The notes under the pieces are model-generated. The model worked only from the letters and a program-made list of their open reading frames with translations. It had not been told where the DNA came from and did not search any database. From Ancylobacter amanitiformis (GTDB lineage: Bacteria > Pseudomonadota > Alphaproteobacteria > Rhizobiales > Xanthobacteraceae), in the NCBI RefSeq assembly GCF_030814815.1, contig NZ_JAUSVR010000001.1, positions 124,001 to 188,000 on the forward strand: 64,000 nucleotides of DNA. The letters are read 5' to 3'. Position numbers and translations under genes: made by a program. This document shows positions 36,666 to 45,171 of the stretch, piece by piece; the stretch's first letter is position 1, and each line of letters begins with the position of its first letter.

Positions 36666-37463
36666 ATGCCTCCTGCCCCGTCTCCCCTCGTCGACCTCCG
36701 CAATGTCAGCCTTGCCTATGGCGAGGGCAAGGATGCCACGCTGGCGCTCGGCGACGCCACGATGAGCATCGCGCAGGGCGAGTTCGTCGCCGTGGTCGGC
36801 CCCTCCGGCTGCGGCAAGTCCACGCTGATGAAGCTCGTGACCGGCCTGATCGCGCCCACGTCCGGCGAGGTGTGGGTGCGCGATGCCCGCGTGACCGGGC
36901 CGATCAAGGGCGTGGGCATGGCGTTCCAGAACTCCACGCTGATGCCGTGGCGCACCACCCGCGACAATGTCATGCTGCCGCTGGAAGTGGTGGAGCCGCA
37001 CAAGCGGCGGCTGCGCACTGATCGTGCCTTCTATTTCGACAAGGCGCAGAAGCTGCTCGCCTCGGTCGGGCTCGGCGAGTTCGGCGACAAATATCCCTGG
37101 CAGCTCTCGGGCGGCATGCAGCAGCGCGCCAATGTCTGCCGGGCACTGATCCACGAACCGCAGATTCTCATGCTCGACGAGCCGTTCGGCGCGCTGGATG
37201 CCTTCACCCGCGAGGAACTGTGGGGCATCATGCAGCAATTGTGGCTGGAGCGGCGCTTCACCGCCGTGCTGGTGACGCACGACTTGCGCGAGGCGGTCTT
37301 TCTCGCCGATACGGTCTATGTCATGAGCCGCCGGCCGGGGCGGATCGTCAAGATCCGCACGGTCGACCTGCCCCGACCGCGCACGCTGGAAACCACCTTC
37401 ACGCCCGCCTTCGTCGACATCGTGCATGAACTGCGCGAGCGCATCCAGCTGGAGCACGCCTGA
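36666..37463 (+). CDS. NitT/TauT-type ABC importer ATPase
   Basis: A 265-residue nucleotide-binding subunit of the SsuB/TauB/NrtD type: Walker A VGPSGCGKSTLMKLV, Q-loop MAFQNSTLMPWR, signature LSGGMQQRANVCRAL, Walker B ILMLDEPFGALDA and switch His in LVTHDLREAVFLA. An ATG at 36666 is taken; in-frame GTG codons at 36651 and 36654 are alternatives, and no ribosome site decides. The permease gene starts 1 bp after the stop. Confidence 0.94.
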   Translation: MPPAPSPLVDLRNVSLAYGEGKDATLALGDATMSIAQGEFVAVVGPSGCGKSTLMKLVTGLIAPTSGEVWVRDARVTGPIKGVGMAFQNSTLMPWRTTRDNVMLPLEVVEPHKRRLRTDRAFYFDKAQKLLASVGLGEFGDKYPWQLSGGMQQRANVCRALIHEPQILMLDEPFGALDAFTREELWGIMQQLWLERRFTAVLVTHDLREAVFLADTVYVMSRRPGRIVKIRTVDLPRPRTLETTFTPAFVDIVHELRERIQLEHA

Positions 37464-37464
37464 G

Positions 37465-38241
37465 ATGACCGCGCGCCAAGAGCGCCTTGCGCGCCTGCTC
37501 ATGCCCTGGCTGACGCTGGGCGTGCTGCTGCTGGCCTGGGAACTCGCCTGCATCGTGTTCGACGTGCCGGAAATCATCGCCCCGCGCCCCTCCCGCGTGT
37601 TCGAGGTGGCGGTGCAGCGCTGGGACCTGCTGCTGCGCTTCTGCCTGGAAACCCTGTGGACGACCCTGATCGGCTTCGCGCTGGCCATCGGCTTCGGGCT
37701 GCTGCTGGGCCTCGCCATCGGCGCCTCGCCCTTCATCTATGCCGGGCTCTATCCGCTGCTCATCGCCTTCAACGCCATCCCCAAGGTCGCCATCGTGCCG
37801 ATTCTGATGATCTGGGTCGGCATCGGCGCGCTGCCGGCGGTCATCACCGCCTTCGTCATCTCCTTCTTCCCCATCGTGGTGAACGTCGCCACCGGGCTCG
37901 CCACGATCGAGCCGGAAATGCGCGACCTCCTGCGCTCGCTCGGTGCCAGCCATTGGGAGATCCTGACCAAGGTCGGGATTCCCCGCGCCATGCCCTACCT
38001 GTTCGCCAGCCTGAAAGTGGCGGCGACGCTGGCCTTTGTCGGCTCGGTCCTGTCGGAAACGGTGGGCGGCAATCGCGGCATCGGCTTCCTCATGCTGTCG
38101 GCCAGCGCACGCAACGATTCGGCCACCACCTTTGCCGGGCTGTTCGCCATCGCCATCATGGGCGTGGGCGTCTATGCCGTCTGCGCGCTGATCGAGCGGC
38201 GCATGACGCGCTGGGCGTTTCGTGGTGAGCTGGTGCGGTAG
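37465..38241 (+). CDS. NitT/TauT-type ABC importer permease
   Basis: A 258-residue inner-membrane permease with six hydrophobic segments and the EAA loop (MRDLLRSLGASHWEILTKVG, then IPRAMPYLFAS), as in SsuC/TauC. It starts 1 bp after the ATPase stop, so the two are coupled. With the preceding two genes it completes one importer; no catabolic gene for its substrate is adjacent. Confidence 0.94.
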   Translation: MTARQERLARLLMPWLTLGVLLLAWELACIVFDVPEIIAPRPSRVFEVAVQRWDLLLRFCLETLWTTLIGFALAIGFGLLLGLAIGASPFIYAGLYPLLIAFNAIPKVAIVPILMIWVGIGALPAVITAFVISFFPIVVNVATGLATIEPEMRDLLRSLGASHWEILTKVGIPRAMPYLFASLKVAATLAFVGSVLSETVGGNRGIGFLMLSASARNDSATTFAGLFAIAIMGVGVYAVCALIERRMTRWAFRGELVR

Positions 38242-38367
38242 CACCGCACGTTCTTCGGGCGTTTCGGCTGTGACGATGCGGAAGGGAAAGAGCGGCACGG
38301 CATTTTCCGGCATCGCTGTCTGGACGACCGAGCGGGTCGCCATCGCCAGACCGGCAGGACCCACGCC

Positions 38368-39591
38368 ATGCTCACCCCCGACGCCATCTCCTCCGCACAC
38401 AAGCCCTCGGCAACCCGCCTCCTCCTCGCCGGTGCAATGCTACTCTGCGCCGCCACCAACGCGGCCCGGGCCGATGACGGCGACTTCTACAGGATCGCCG
38501 CCGGCCGTATCGCCGGAGCGCCGGGGACGCTGCTGAAGGCGGAGCCTGTGCCGGCCCCGCCCGGCGCGGCGGCCGCCTACCGCATCGTCTATCGCTCGCG
38601 CGGCCTCGCCAACGAGGCCATCGCCGTTTCCGGTGTCGTCGCCCTGCCGGCCGCCGGCATGGGCGCCCGGCCCGTGGTCACCTGGGGGCATGGCACGACC
38701 GGCGTCGCCACCGACTGCGCGCCCTCGCTGGCTCCCGCCCGCGACTTCTCCAACATTGCCGGGCTGCAGACGCTGCTGGCCAAGGGTTACATCGTCGCCG
38801 CCACCGATTATCAGGGGCTCGGCGAGGGTGGCCAGCATCCCTATCTCGCGGGGTCGAGCGAGGCGCATTCGATGATCGACGCGGCCCGCGCCGCGCGCCG
38901 GCTGCCGGGTGCCCGCGCCGGCACGCGGTTCGCCGCCTGGGGTTTCTCGCAGGGCGGACATGCCGCGCTGTTCACCGGCGCGCTGGCCCGGCGCTATGCC
39001 CCGGAACTGCAACTGGCCGGCGTCGCGGCGGTCTCCGCGCCCACCAATCTCGACCGGCTGCTGCGCGCTGACATTCACTCCACGGCGGGCGAGGTGCTCA
39101 CCTCCTATGCCGCGTGGTCGTGGAGCCGCTCCTATCACCTGCCGATCCGCCAGATCATCAAGTCCAAGGCGATAACCGACGTGCAGCGCGTCGCCTCGAC
39201 CTGCAGTCTCGACCTCGCCGACGACCTCACGCTCGGCCTCGACGCCTCCGGCTTCCAGGGAACCGGACTGCTGAAGCATGGCGCCGACCGGCGTCCGGAC
39301 TGGAGCCACCTCATCACCGGCAACAGCGTGCCCCCGCCCGGCACGGCTCCCGTTTTCATCGCGCAGGGGATGATGGACCAGATCGTGCGGCCGGGTCCCA
39401 CCCGGGCCTACGTGAACCGGCTGTGCCGGGCGGGCATCAAGGTCGACTATGTCGAGATTCCCTGGGCCTCGCATGGCGCGGCGGAAACCGCCGGCACCGC
39501 GGCCGCGGTCCACTGGCTCACCGACCGCCTGTCCGGCCAGCCCTCCACCAGCGATTGCACGGATATCCTCGCCAAGGCCGGCAACGAATAG
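38368..39591 (+). CDS. Secreted lipase-like alpha/beta hydrolase (secretory lipase family)
   Basis: A 407-residue protein with a signal peptide (core TRLLLAGAMLLCAATNA, site ARA-DD). The catalytic set of the fungal/bacterial secretory lipase (LIP) family is visible: GHGTTGVATDCAPS, DYQGLGEGGQHPYL, nucleophile GFSQGGHAAL, Asp in IAQGMMDQIVRPG and His in WASHGAAETA. It probably hydrolyses lipids or esters outside the inner membrane. It is alone on its strand before the convergent amidohydrolase gene. Confidence 0.87.
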   Translation: MLTPDAISSAHKPSATRLLLAGAMLLCAATNAARADDGDFYRIAAGRIAGAPGTLLKAEPVPAPPGAAAAYRIVYRSRGLANEAIAVSGVVALPAAGMGARPVVTWGHGTTGVATDCAPSLAPARDFSNIAGLQTLLAKGYIVAATDYQGLGEGGQHPYLAGSSEAHSMIDAARAARRLPGARAGTRFAAWGFSQGGHAALFTGALARRYAPELQLAGVAAVSAPTNLDRLLRADIHSTAGEVLTSYAAWSWSRSYHLPIRQIIKSKAITDVQRVASTCSLDLADDLTLGLDASGFQGTGLLKHGADRRPDWSHLITGNSVPPPGTAPVFIAQGMMDQIVRPGPTRAYVNRLCRAGIKVDYVEIPWASHGAAETAGTAAAVHWLTDRLSGQPSTSDCTDILAKAGNE

Positions 39592-39617
39592 GGCCCGGCA
39601 GCGAAGAAAAGTGGGAG

Positions 39618-40427
39618 TCAAGGCTGCTCGACCAGCGCGGAGGCGAGCCGGTGTACCCAGGCTTCCACGCCCGCACGGTCCAAGATCTCGTCGTGGCGGA
39701 TCTCGATGAGGATCGCCTCATGGCCACGCGCCTCGCCATGGACGGGAATGGCGTAGTCGCCATCGGCCGCGATCTGGTAAGGCTCGTTGGCCGCCACCAC
39801 CAGCCCGGCTTCCCTGCCGAGGCGCGAGACGATACGCTCGCCATATGCCTTCGAGCGGGCGAACAGGATGCCGGCATGCCAGGGCCGGGCAACGCCGTGA
39901 TAGACCGGCGTGAAGCTGTGCAGCGTGACCAGAATGGTCGGCCGGCCCGCGCGCTGGTCGAGATGGCGTGCCACCGCGTCATGGAACGGGGTGAACATGC
40001 GGTCGACGCGCCGCTGCCGCTCCGCCGGCGACAGGTCGATATTGCCGGGAATGTCGGTCGCCTCGGAGCGCTCGGGAATGCTGGAGGGCTCCCCCACCGG
40101 GCGGTTAAGGTCGATCAGCAGGCGGGAATAGGTGCCGAGAAACAGCGGCGCGTCGAGCCGCGTGGCCAGCCCGCGCGCCACCTCGGCGGCGCCGATATCC
40201 CAGCCGATATGCCGGCGCACCTCGCTCTGGGAGAGCCCCAGCCGCCCATATTCCGCGGGGATGTGGCAGGAGGCGTGCTCGCACAGCAGGAGAAAGGACG
40301 AGGCGCCGGCCTCGTTGACGATCTCGACCGCCGGGGGCCAGTCGAGGCCGGGCGGCGACGCGCTCGCCGGTGAAGTGCCCATAGCGGATGCGTTCACGAT
40401 TGCCTCGCTCACCGGCCTGTCCGTCAT
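39618..40427 (-). CDS. N-formylglutamate amidohydrolase family protein
   Basis: A 269-residue zinc hydrolase of the FGase family: FLLLCEHASCHIPAEYGRLG, HIGWDIGAAEVARGLA, RLLIDLNRPVGEPSSIPE and the zinc region TLHSFTPVYHG with HEAILIEIRHDEI. Members remove the formyl group from N-formylglutamate or related acylamino acids. ATG at 40427 overlaps the stop of the RpiR gene by 4 bp, so the two are translationally coupled. With the divergent amino-acid-type importer this suggests uptake and breakdown of an N-acylated or gamma-glutamyl compound. Confidence 0.9.
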   Translation of the reverse strand: MTDRPVSEAIVNASAMGTSPASASPPGLDWPPAVEIVNEAGASSFLLLCEHASCHIPAEYGRLGLSQSEVRRHIGWDIGAAEVARGLATRLDAPLFLGTYSRLLIDLNRPVGEPSSIPERSEATDIPGNIDLSPAERQRRVDRMFTPFHDAVARHLDQRAGRPTILVTLHSFTPVYHGVARPWHAGILFARSKAYGERIVSRLGREAGLVVAANEPYQIAADGDYAIPVHGEARGHEAILIEIRHDEILDRAGVEAWVHRLASALVEQP

Positions 40428-41317
40428 GAATTGCCGCCCTTCATCGCCGATCCGCTCATGGTCGATCCGCTCATGGTCACGCCATTCGCCTCGCGCGCAT
40501 TCTCGAATTCGACGACGCGCTTCTCGATCCGCTCCTGCCGCCGCGTGACGATGAGCGTGCACAGCGCCTCCACCTGCGCGAGCGGCGGCAGGAAGGTGTC
40601 GTAGGGTGATTCCACCTCCACCGGCGCCACCAGCACATGCAGCGCCCGCGCCGCCACCGGCGAGAGCCAGGGGTCGGTGAACAGCACCAGCCGCACGCCG
40701 CGCTCGGCCGCTTGCTCGCTGAACCGCACCACGTCCGACTGGTAGCGCCGGTAGTCGAACACGATCAGCACATCCCGCCGGCCCATGTCGACCAGTCGGT
40801 CGAAGGTTTCCGAGGAGCACAGGCCGAGATCGGCCACCCCCTCGCGGAACTGGCCGAGATAGCCCGCCAGCATGCCGGCCAGATGCCGGCTGAAGCGCCC
40901 GCCGATGAGATAGACCCGGCCCGGCGCCTCCATCACCAGTTCCTCGACCTGGTCGAAAATGGCGGGCGTCACCTTGTCGGAGAAATCGGCCATGCGCCGG
41001 GTCGCCGAGCGGATATAGGCGCGGGCGACGTGGTCGTCGCCGGAGGGAACGCGCCGCGCTTCCATCATCAACAGCGGCGAGTGCAGCCGCGCCTCCAGCT
41101 CCGCCAGCAGCTCGGCCTGGAAGTCGGCGAAGCTGCCATAGCCGAGCTTGGCGACGAGGCGCGCCACCGTGGGGTCGCTCACCCCCGCCCGCTTGGCGAT
41201 CTGCGCGGCGGTGCCGAGCCCGCTCAAGGGATAGTCGGCGAGCAGCAGCTGCACGATCTTCGCCTCCGCGGGGGTCGGCGTCGGCAGGCCGTCCGTCAGC
41301 TTGTCGCGAACACGCAT
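40424..41317 (-). CDS. RpiR/MurR-family transcriptional regulator
   Basis: A 297-residue regulator: N-terminal helix-turn-helix (TAAQIAKRAGVSDPTVARLV) and a C-terminal SIS sugar-isomerase fold (PGRVYLIGGRFSRHLAGMLA; DVLIVFDYRRYQSDV). RpiR proteins sense phosphosugars or amino acid derivatives and bind near their own promoter. It is divergent from the ABC importer genes, with an inverted repeat in between. The C terminus has a small repeated MSGS motif encoded by a 15-bp duplication, next to the overlapping start of the amidohydrolase gene. Confidence 0.93.
   Translation of the reverse strand: MRVRDKLTDGLPTPTPAEAKIVQLLLADYPLSGLGTAAQIAKRAGVSDPTVARLVAKLGYGSFADFQAELLAELEARLHSPLLMMEARRVPSGDDHVARAYIRSATRRMADFSDKVTPAIFDQVEELVMEAPGRVYLIGGRFSRHLAGMLAGYLGQFREGVADLGLCSSETFDRLVDMGRRDVLIVFDYRRYQSDVVRFSEQAAERGVRLVLFTDPWLSPVAARALHVLVAPVEVESPYDTFLPPLAQVEALCTLIVTRRQERIEKRVVEFENAREANGVTMSGSTMSGSAMKGGNS
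40445..40474. repeat. In-frame 2 x 15 bp duplication at RpiR C terminus
   Basis: Units cgccgatccgctcat and ggtcgatccgctcat, 13 of 15 identical, inside the last codons of the RpiR gene (repeated MSGS in the protein). Confidence 0.8.
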
Positions 41318-41339
41318 CGCGGTCTCCCCTGATGTTATT

Positions 41340-41376
41340 TTTCTCACACATGCGCCTGTTTTGGTCAATTGAGAAA
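41340..41376. promoter_or_regulatory. Inverted repeat, candidate RpiR operator
   Basis: Perfect 7-bp arms TTTCTCA (41340-41346) and TGAGAAA (41370-41376), 23 bp apart, in an AT-rich island of the 121-bp divergent gap between the RpiR gene and the ABC importer operon. The right arm ends 5 bp before a TTGACA box. Confidence 0.5.
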
Positions 41377-41381
41377 GAATA

Positions 41382-41410
41382 TTGACATAACCGGCAACGC
41401 CCTCACTATT
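41382..41410 (+). promoter_or_regulatory. Candidate sigma-70 promoter of the ABC importer operon
   Basis: An exact TTGACA at 41382-41387, with a weak -10 (actatt, 41405-41410) 17 bp further on. The start codon is at 41439 with gggag 7 bases upstream. Confidence 0.45.
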
Positions 41411-41438
41411 ACCACCCGGGACCCGCTGGGAGCTCGCA

Positions 41439-43268
41439 ATGCGAGGTTTGTCGTCCGGAATGAAGGTGGCCCTGGTCGACGCGGCGGCGATGGCTCTCGC
41501 CGTCGCCGTGGTGGCCGGGCTGATCGCCGCCTTCGGCAGCGCCGGGGCGCAGCGCGTGGCCACCCATGCCGGCCTGCTGCTGGTCTCCGTGGTGTCGCTG
41601 CAGCTGTTTTCCGGCAATACCGGCATCGTTTCGTTCGGCCATGCCGGCTTTGCCGGCATCGGCGCCTATGTGGTGGGCGTGCTCACCATGCCGGCGGCAA
41701 TCCAGGCCACGGCGCTGAAGAACCTGCCGGTCCTGCTCGCCGGCTACCAGCTCTCGCTCGGCTCCGCGCTTGTGATCGTTGCCGTCATCGCCGTGGTGCT
41801 GGGCCTCGCCACCGGTGCCGTGCTGATGCGCCTCACCGCCTCCAGCGCATCCATCGCCACGCTGGCGCTGCTGGTGATCATCGTGACGGTTCTGGTCGGC
41901 GCGCGCGAGATCACCCGCGGCAGCCAGCCCTTCTATGGCGTGCCGCGCGGTGTCGGGCTGGCCACCGCGACGGCGGCGGCGGCGATCGCACTCATCCTTG
42001 CCCGCCTGTTCCGCGACACGCGAACCGGGCGCATGACCCGCGCGAGCGCCGACGACGCGGTAGGCGCCGCCGCCATCGGCATCGACCGGCGCCACGGCGT
42101 GCTGGCCAGCTGGACGCTCAGCGTCGTCGGCGCGATGATCGCCGGCGGCCTTACCGCCCAGTATATCGGCGCCTTCAAGCCGCAGGATTTCTATTTCGAC
42201 CTCGCCTTCGAGACGCTGGCGATGCTCATCGTCGGCGGCCTTCATTCCAGCTTCGGCGCGCTGGTCGGCGTCGGCGCGACGACGCTGCTGATCGAGGTGG
42301 CGCGGAGGCTGGAGGAGGGTGGCTCTTTCTTCGGGGTCGAGGTGCCGCCGGTATTCGGCTTCACCGAGGCGGTGCTGGCGCTCGCCATGCTGCTGGTGAT
42401 CTGGCGCCGGCCGGAGGGGCTGAGCGGCGGGCATGAGATGGAACTGCTCCGCCGGCTGGTCCGCCTGCGCCCGCCCGCCCCCGCGCCGGAGCCGGATGTG
42501 CGCCCGCCCGCCGCCATGCTGACCACGCGCGCGGTGGGCAAGCGCTATGCCGGCGTCGCCGCCGTCGCGGATATCACCCTCGCGCTGCCGACCGGGCAGG
42601 TCACCGGCATTATCGGCCCCAATGGCGCGGGCAAGACCACGCTCATCAACCTGATTGCCGGGCAAGCCGCGCCCAGTTCGGGCGGTGTCTATGTGGATGC
42701 GGCTCCGCTCGCCGGCCTGCCCGCCTTCCGCGTGGCGCGTACCGGCATCGCCCGCACCTTCCAGAACATCCGCGTCTTCCCGCACATGAGCGTGCTGGAG
42801 AACGTGATGACGGCGGCCGAGCGCATCGAGCCGAATGCCGTCGCCGCCGAGCGCGCGGCCCGGCGCGAACTCGCCCGGCTCGGCCTTGCCGATCACGCCG
42901 ACCGGCTGGCCGGCACCCTGCCCTATGGCGAGCGGCGGCGGCTGGAGATTGCCCGCGCGCTGGTGACGCGCCCGTCCTTCCTGCTGCTGGACGAGCCGGC
43001 CGCCGGCATGAACCCGGTGGAAACCGACGCGCTGATGGCCATCCTCGCGGAAGTAAAGCGCGTGCGCGGCCTCGGCATCGTGCTGATCGAGCACGATCTC
43101 GGCCTCGTCATGCGCCTGTGCGACCGTGTCGCCGTGCTCGACCATGGCCGGCTGATCACGGAAGGCCCGCCAGCGGTGGTCCGCGCCGATCCCATGGTCG
43201 TCGAGGCCTATCTCGGCAGCCGTACCAGTGCCCGCGCCCTCGCGCGACTGAGCGAACAAACACAATAA
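41439..43268 (+). CDS. Branched-chain-type ABC importer: fused permease (LivM) and ATPase (LivG)
   Basis: A 609-residue fusion. Residues about 10-335 are a LivM-type permease (QLFSGNTGIVSFGHAGFAGI; LIVGGLHSSFGALVGVG). A Pro-rich linker (RPPAPAPEPDVRPPAA) joins a LivG-type ATPase with Walker A IIGPNGAGKTTLINLI, ARTFQNIRVFPHMSVLENV, a signature-like LPYGERRRLEIARAL and Walker B FLLLDEPAAGMNP. First gene of an operon that continues with binding protein, LivF and LivH homologues; divergent from RpiR. Predicted ligand: an amino acid or amide-type compound processed by the downstream enzymes. Confidence 0.93.
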   Translation: MRGLSSGMKVALVDAAAMALAVAVVAGLIAAFGSAGAQRVATHAGLLLVSVVSLQLFSGNTGIVSFGHAGFAGIGAYVVGVLTMPAAIQATALKNLPVLLAGYQLSLGSALVIVAVIAVVLGLATGAVLMRLTASSASIATLALLVIIVTVLVGAREITRGSQPFYGVPRGVGLATATAAAAIALILARLFRDTRTGRMTRASADDAVGAAAIGIDRRHGVLASWTLSVVGAMIAGGLTAQYIGAFKPQDFYFDLAFETLAMLIVGGLHSSFGALVGVGATTLLIEVARRLEEGGSFFGVEVPPVFGFTEAVLALAMLLVIWRRPEGLSGGHEMELLRRLVRLRPPAPAPEPDVRPPAAMLTTRAVGKRYAGVAAVADITLALPTGQVTGIIGPNGAGKTTLINLIAGQAAPSSGGVYVDAAPLAGLPAFRVARTGIARTFQNIRVFPHMSVLENVMTAAERIEPNAVAAERAARRELARLGLADHADRLAGTLPYGERRRLEIARALVTRPSFLLLDEPAAGMNPVETDALMAILAEVKRVRGLGIVLIEHDLGLVMRLCDRVAVLDHGRLITEGPPAVVRADPMVVEAYLGSRTSARALARLSEQTQ

Positions 43269-43289
43269 TCACCTTCCGGAGAACCGTTC

Positions 43290-44462
43290 ATGCTGCTCTC
43301 GCATCCCACCATCGGACGCCTCGTTCTCAGTGCCGCCGTCACCTGCGCGCTCGCCGCGCCGAGCTATGCCGAGGACATCCTCATCGGCGTCGCCACCGCC
43401 CAGACCGGCGGCCTCGCCCCCTATGACCAGCCCTCGCTCGCCGGCTTCCGCATGGCGATCGACGAACTGAACGCCAAGGGTGGGCTCGGCGGAAAATACA
43501 CCGCCAAGCTCGCCATCAAGGACACCCGCACCGACACCGCCGCGACCATCACCGCCGTGCAGGAACTGGTCGATGCGGGGGCCTCGATCATCGTCACCCC
43601 CTGCGATGCCGACGCCACCATCGCCGCCGGGCAGATCACGGTGGCCAAGCGCATTCCGACGCTGACCTTCTGCGGCACCGCGCCGGTGCTCGCCACCGCC
43701 GTGGGCGACAACCTGTTCGGCACCTATCCCGGCGACAATCTTCAGGCCGCCGTCATCGCCGACCATGCCTATGCCAAGGGATTCCGGAAGGCCTACCTGC
43801 TGGTCTCGCCGGATTCGAGCTACACGGCCCAGCTGCCGGAATATTTCGCCGAAGTGTTCAAGAAGAAGGGCGGCGCCGTTGTCGGCACCGGCTCCTTCAC
43901 CATGGGCCAGCCGGACTTTTCCGCCATCGTGACGGCGATCAAGGCGCTGCCCGAACAGCCCGACCTGATCATGACCGCTGCCTATGAGCCCGACTTCCCC
44001 GCCTTCATCCAGCAGCTGCGCGCGGCGGGCGTGACCACCACGGTCTACGGCGCCGACGCCATCGGCACCGCCACCGTGCAGGGCCTCGGCAAGCTGGTCG
44101 ACGGCACGGTCTATACCGCCGCCGGCTACCCCACCCCGGGCGGGGCGCTGGAAGCCTTCAACAAGCGCTTCGCGACCACGACCGGCCACGCGGCGGAATC
44201 GGCCTATGAGGCAAATGGCTACGAGATCGGCCTCATCCTCGACGCCGCCGTGAAAGCCGCCGGCTCGACCGACCCGATCAAGCTGCGCGACGCCATTGCC
44301 GGGCTCGACAAACTGCCGATCGTCACCGGCACCATCACCTATGCCGGCACCAACGGCATGCCGGTGCGGGCGGTATCGCTGATCGAGTACAAGGACGGCA
44401 AGCCGGTCTACATCGCCACGCAGACCCCGGCCGCCGCCGACGTGCCGGCAGCGGCGCACTGA
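43290..44462 (+). CDS. Branched-chain-type ABC substrate-binding protein
   Basis: A 390-residue periplasmic type I binding protein (LivJ/AmiC fold) with signal peptide (core VLSAAVTCALAAPSYA, then ED). The mature part begins ILIGVATAQTGGLAPYDQPS and keeps the ELVDAGASIIVTPCDADAT strand and VSPDSSYTAQLPEYFAEVFK. Ligand unknown. A trailing Ala/Pro-rich end (AAADVPAAAH) follows the fold. 21 bp after the permease-ATPase fusion. Confidence 0.93.
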   Translation: MLLSHPTIGRLVLSAAVTCALAAPSYAEDILIGVATAQTGGLAPYDQPSLAGFRMAIDELNAKGGLGGKYTAKLAIKDTRTDTAATITAVQELVDAGASIIVTPCDADATIAAGQITVAKRIPTLTFCGTAPVLATAVGDNLFGTYPGDNLQAAVIADHAYAKGFRKAYLLVSPDSSYTAQLPEYFAEVFKKKGGAVVGTGSFTMGQPDFSAIVTAIKALPEQPDLIMTAAYEPDFPAFIQQLRAAGVTTTVYGADAIGTATVQGLGKLVDGTVYTAAGYPTPGGALEAFNKRFATTTGHAAESAYEANGYEIGLILDAAVKAAGSTDPIKLRDAIAGLDKLPIVTGTITYAGTNGMPVRAVSLIEYKDGKPVYIATQTPAAADVPAAAH

Positions 44463-44463
44463 C

Positions 44464-45168
44464 ATGCTCGAGGTCGGCGCGCTCCAGGTCCGGTATGGCG
44501 AGGCGGTCGCGGTCGAGCATCTCGACCTCGCCCTCCCCGAGGGTGGCGTGCTCGCGCTCATCGGCGCCAACGGCGCCGGCAAGAGCTCGACGCTGGCCGC
44601 CATCAGCGGGGTGGTGATGCCGGCCCGCGGCAGCGTGCGGTTCGGCGGGCGGGACATCACCCGCCTGCCGCCGGAACAGCGCTCGCGGCTGGGCATCGCG
44701 CTGGTGCCGGAAGGACGGCGCGTCTTCGCCGCCCTGACCGTCGCCGAGAACCTCACCCTGGGCGGCGCCATGCATCTCGACCGCGCCGCGCGGGCCGTCC
44801 GCGCGGAGGAAATGCTGGTGCTGTTCCCGGTGCTGCGGCAGTTCTATCGCGCGCGCGCCGGCACGCTCTCGGGCGGCCAGCAGCAGATGCTGGCCATTGC
44901 CCGCGCACTGATGGCCCGGCCGAAGCTGCTGATGATCGACGAACCCTCGCTCGGCCTCGCGCCCAAGGTGGTGGACGACGTGTTCGACCTGCTCGCCGCG
45001 CTGAAGGCATCGGGGCTCACCATGCTGCTGGTCGAGCAGAACGTGGCGCTCGCGCTCGATCTCGCCGACAGCGCCTTGGTTCTCGCCACCGGCCGGGTGG
45101 TGCTCGCCGGCCCGGCGCCGGACGTGGCCGCCTCGGAACTCGTGCGCCACGCCTATCTCGGACATTGA
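44464..45168 (+). CDS. Branched-chain-type ABC importer ATPase (LivF-like)
   Basis: A 234-residue ATPase: Walker A LIGANGAGKSSTLAAI, LVPEGRRVFAALTVAENL, signature LSGGQQQMLAIARALM, Walker B LLMIDEPSLGLAP, and VEQNVALALDLAD, all typical of LivF. It begins 1 bp after the binding-protein stop. It should pair with the LivG half of the fusion protein. Confidence 0.95.
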   Translation: MLEVGALQVRYGEAVAVEHLDLALPEGGVLALIGANGAGKSSTLAAISGVVMPARGSVRFGGRDITRLPPEQRSRLGIALVPEGRRVFAALTVAENLTLGGAMHLDRAARAVRAEEMLVLFPVLRQFYRARAGTLSGGQQQMLAIARALMARPKLLMIDEPSLGLAPKVVDDVFDLLAALKASGLTMLLVEQNVALALDLADSALVLATGRVVLAGPAPDVAASELVRHAYLGH

Positions 45169-45171
45169 ACC

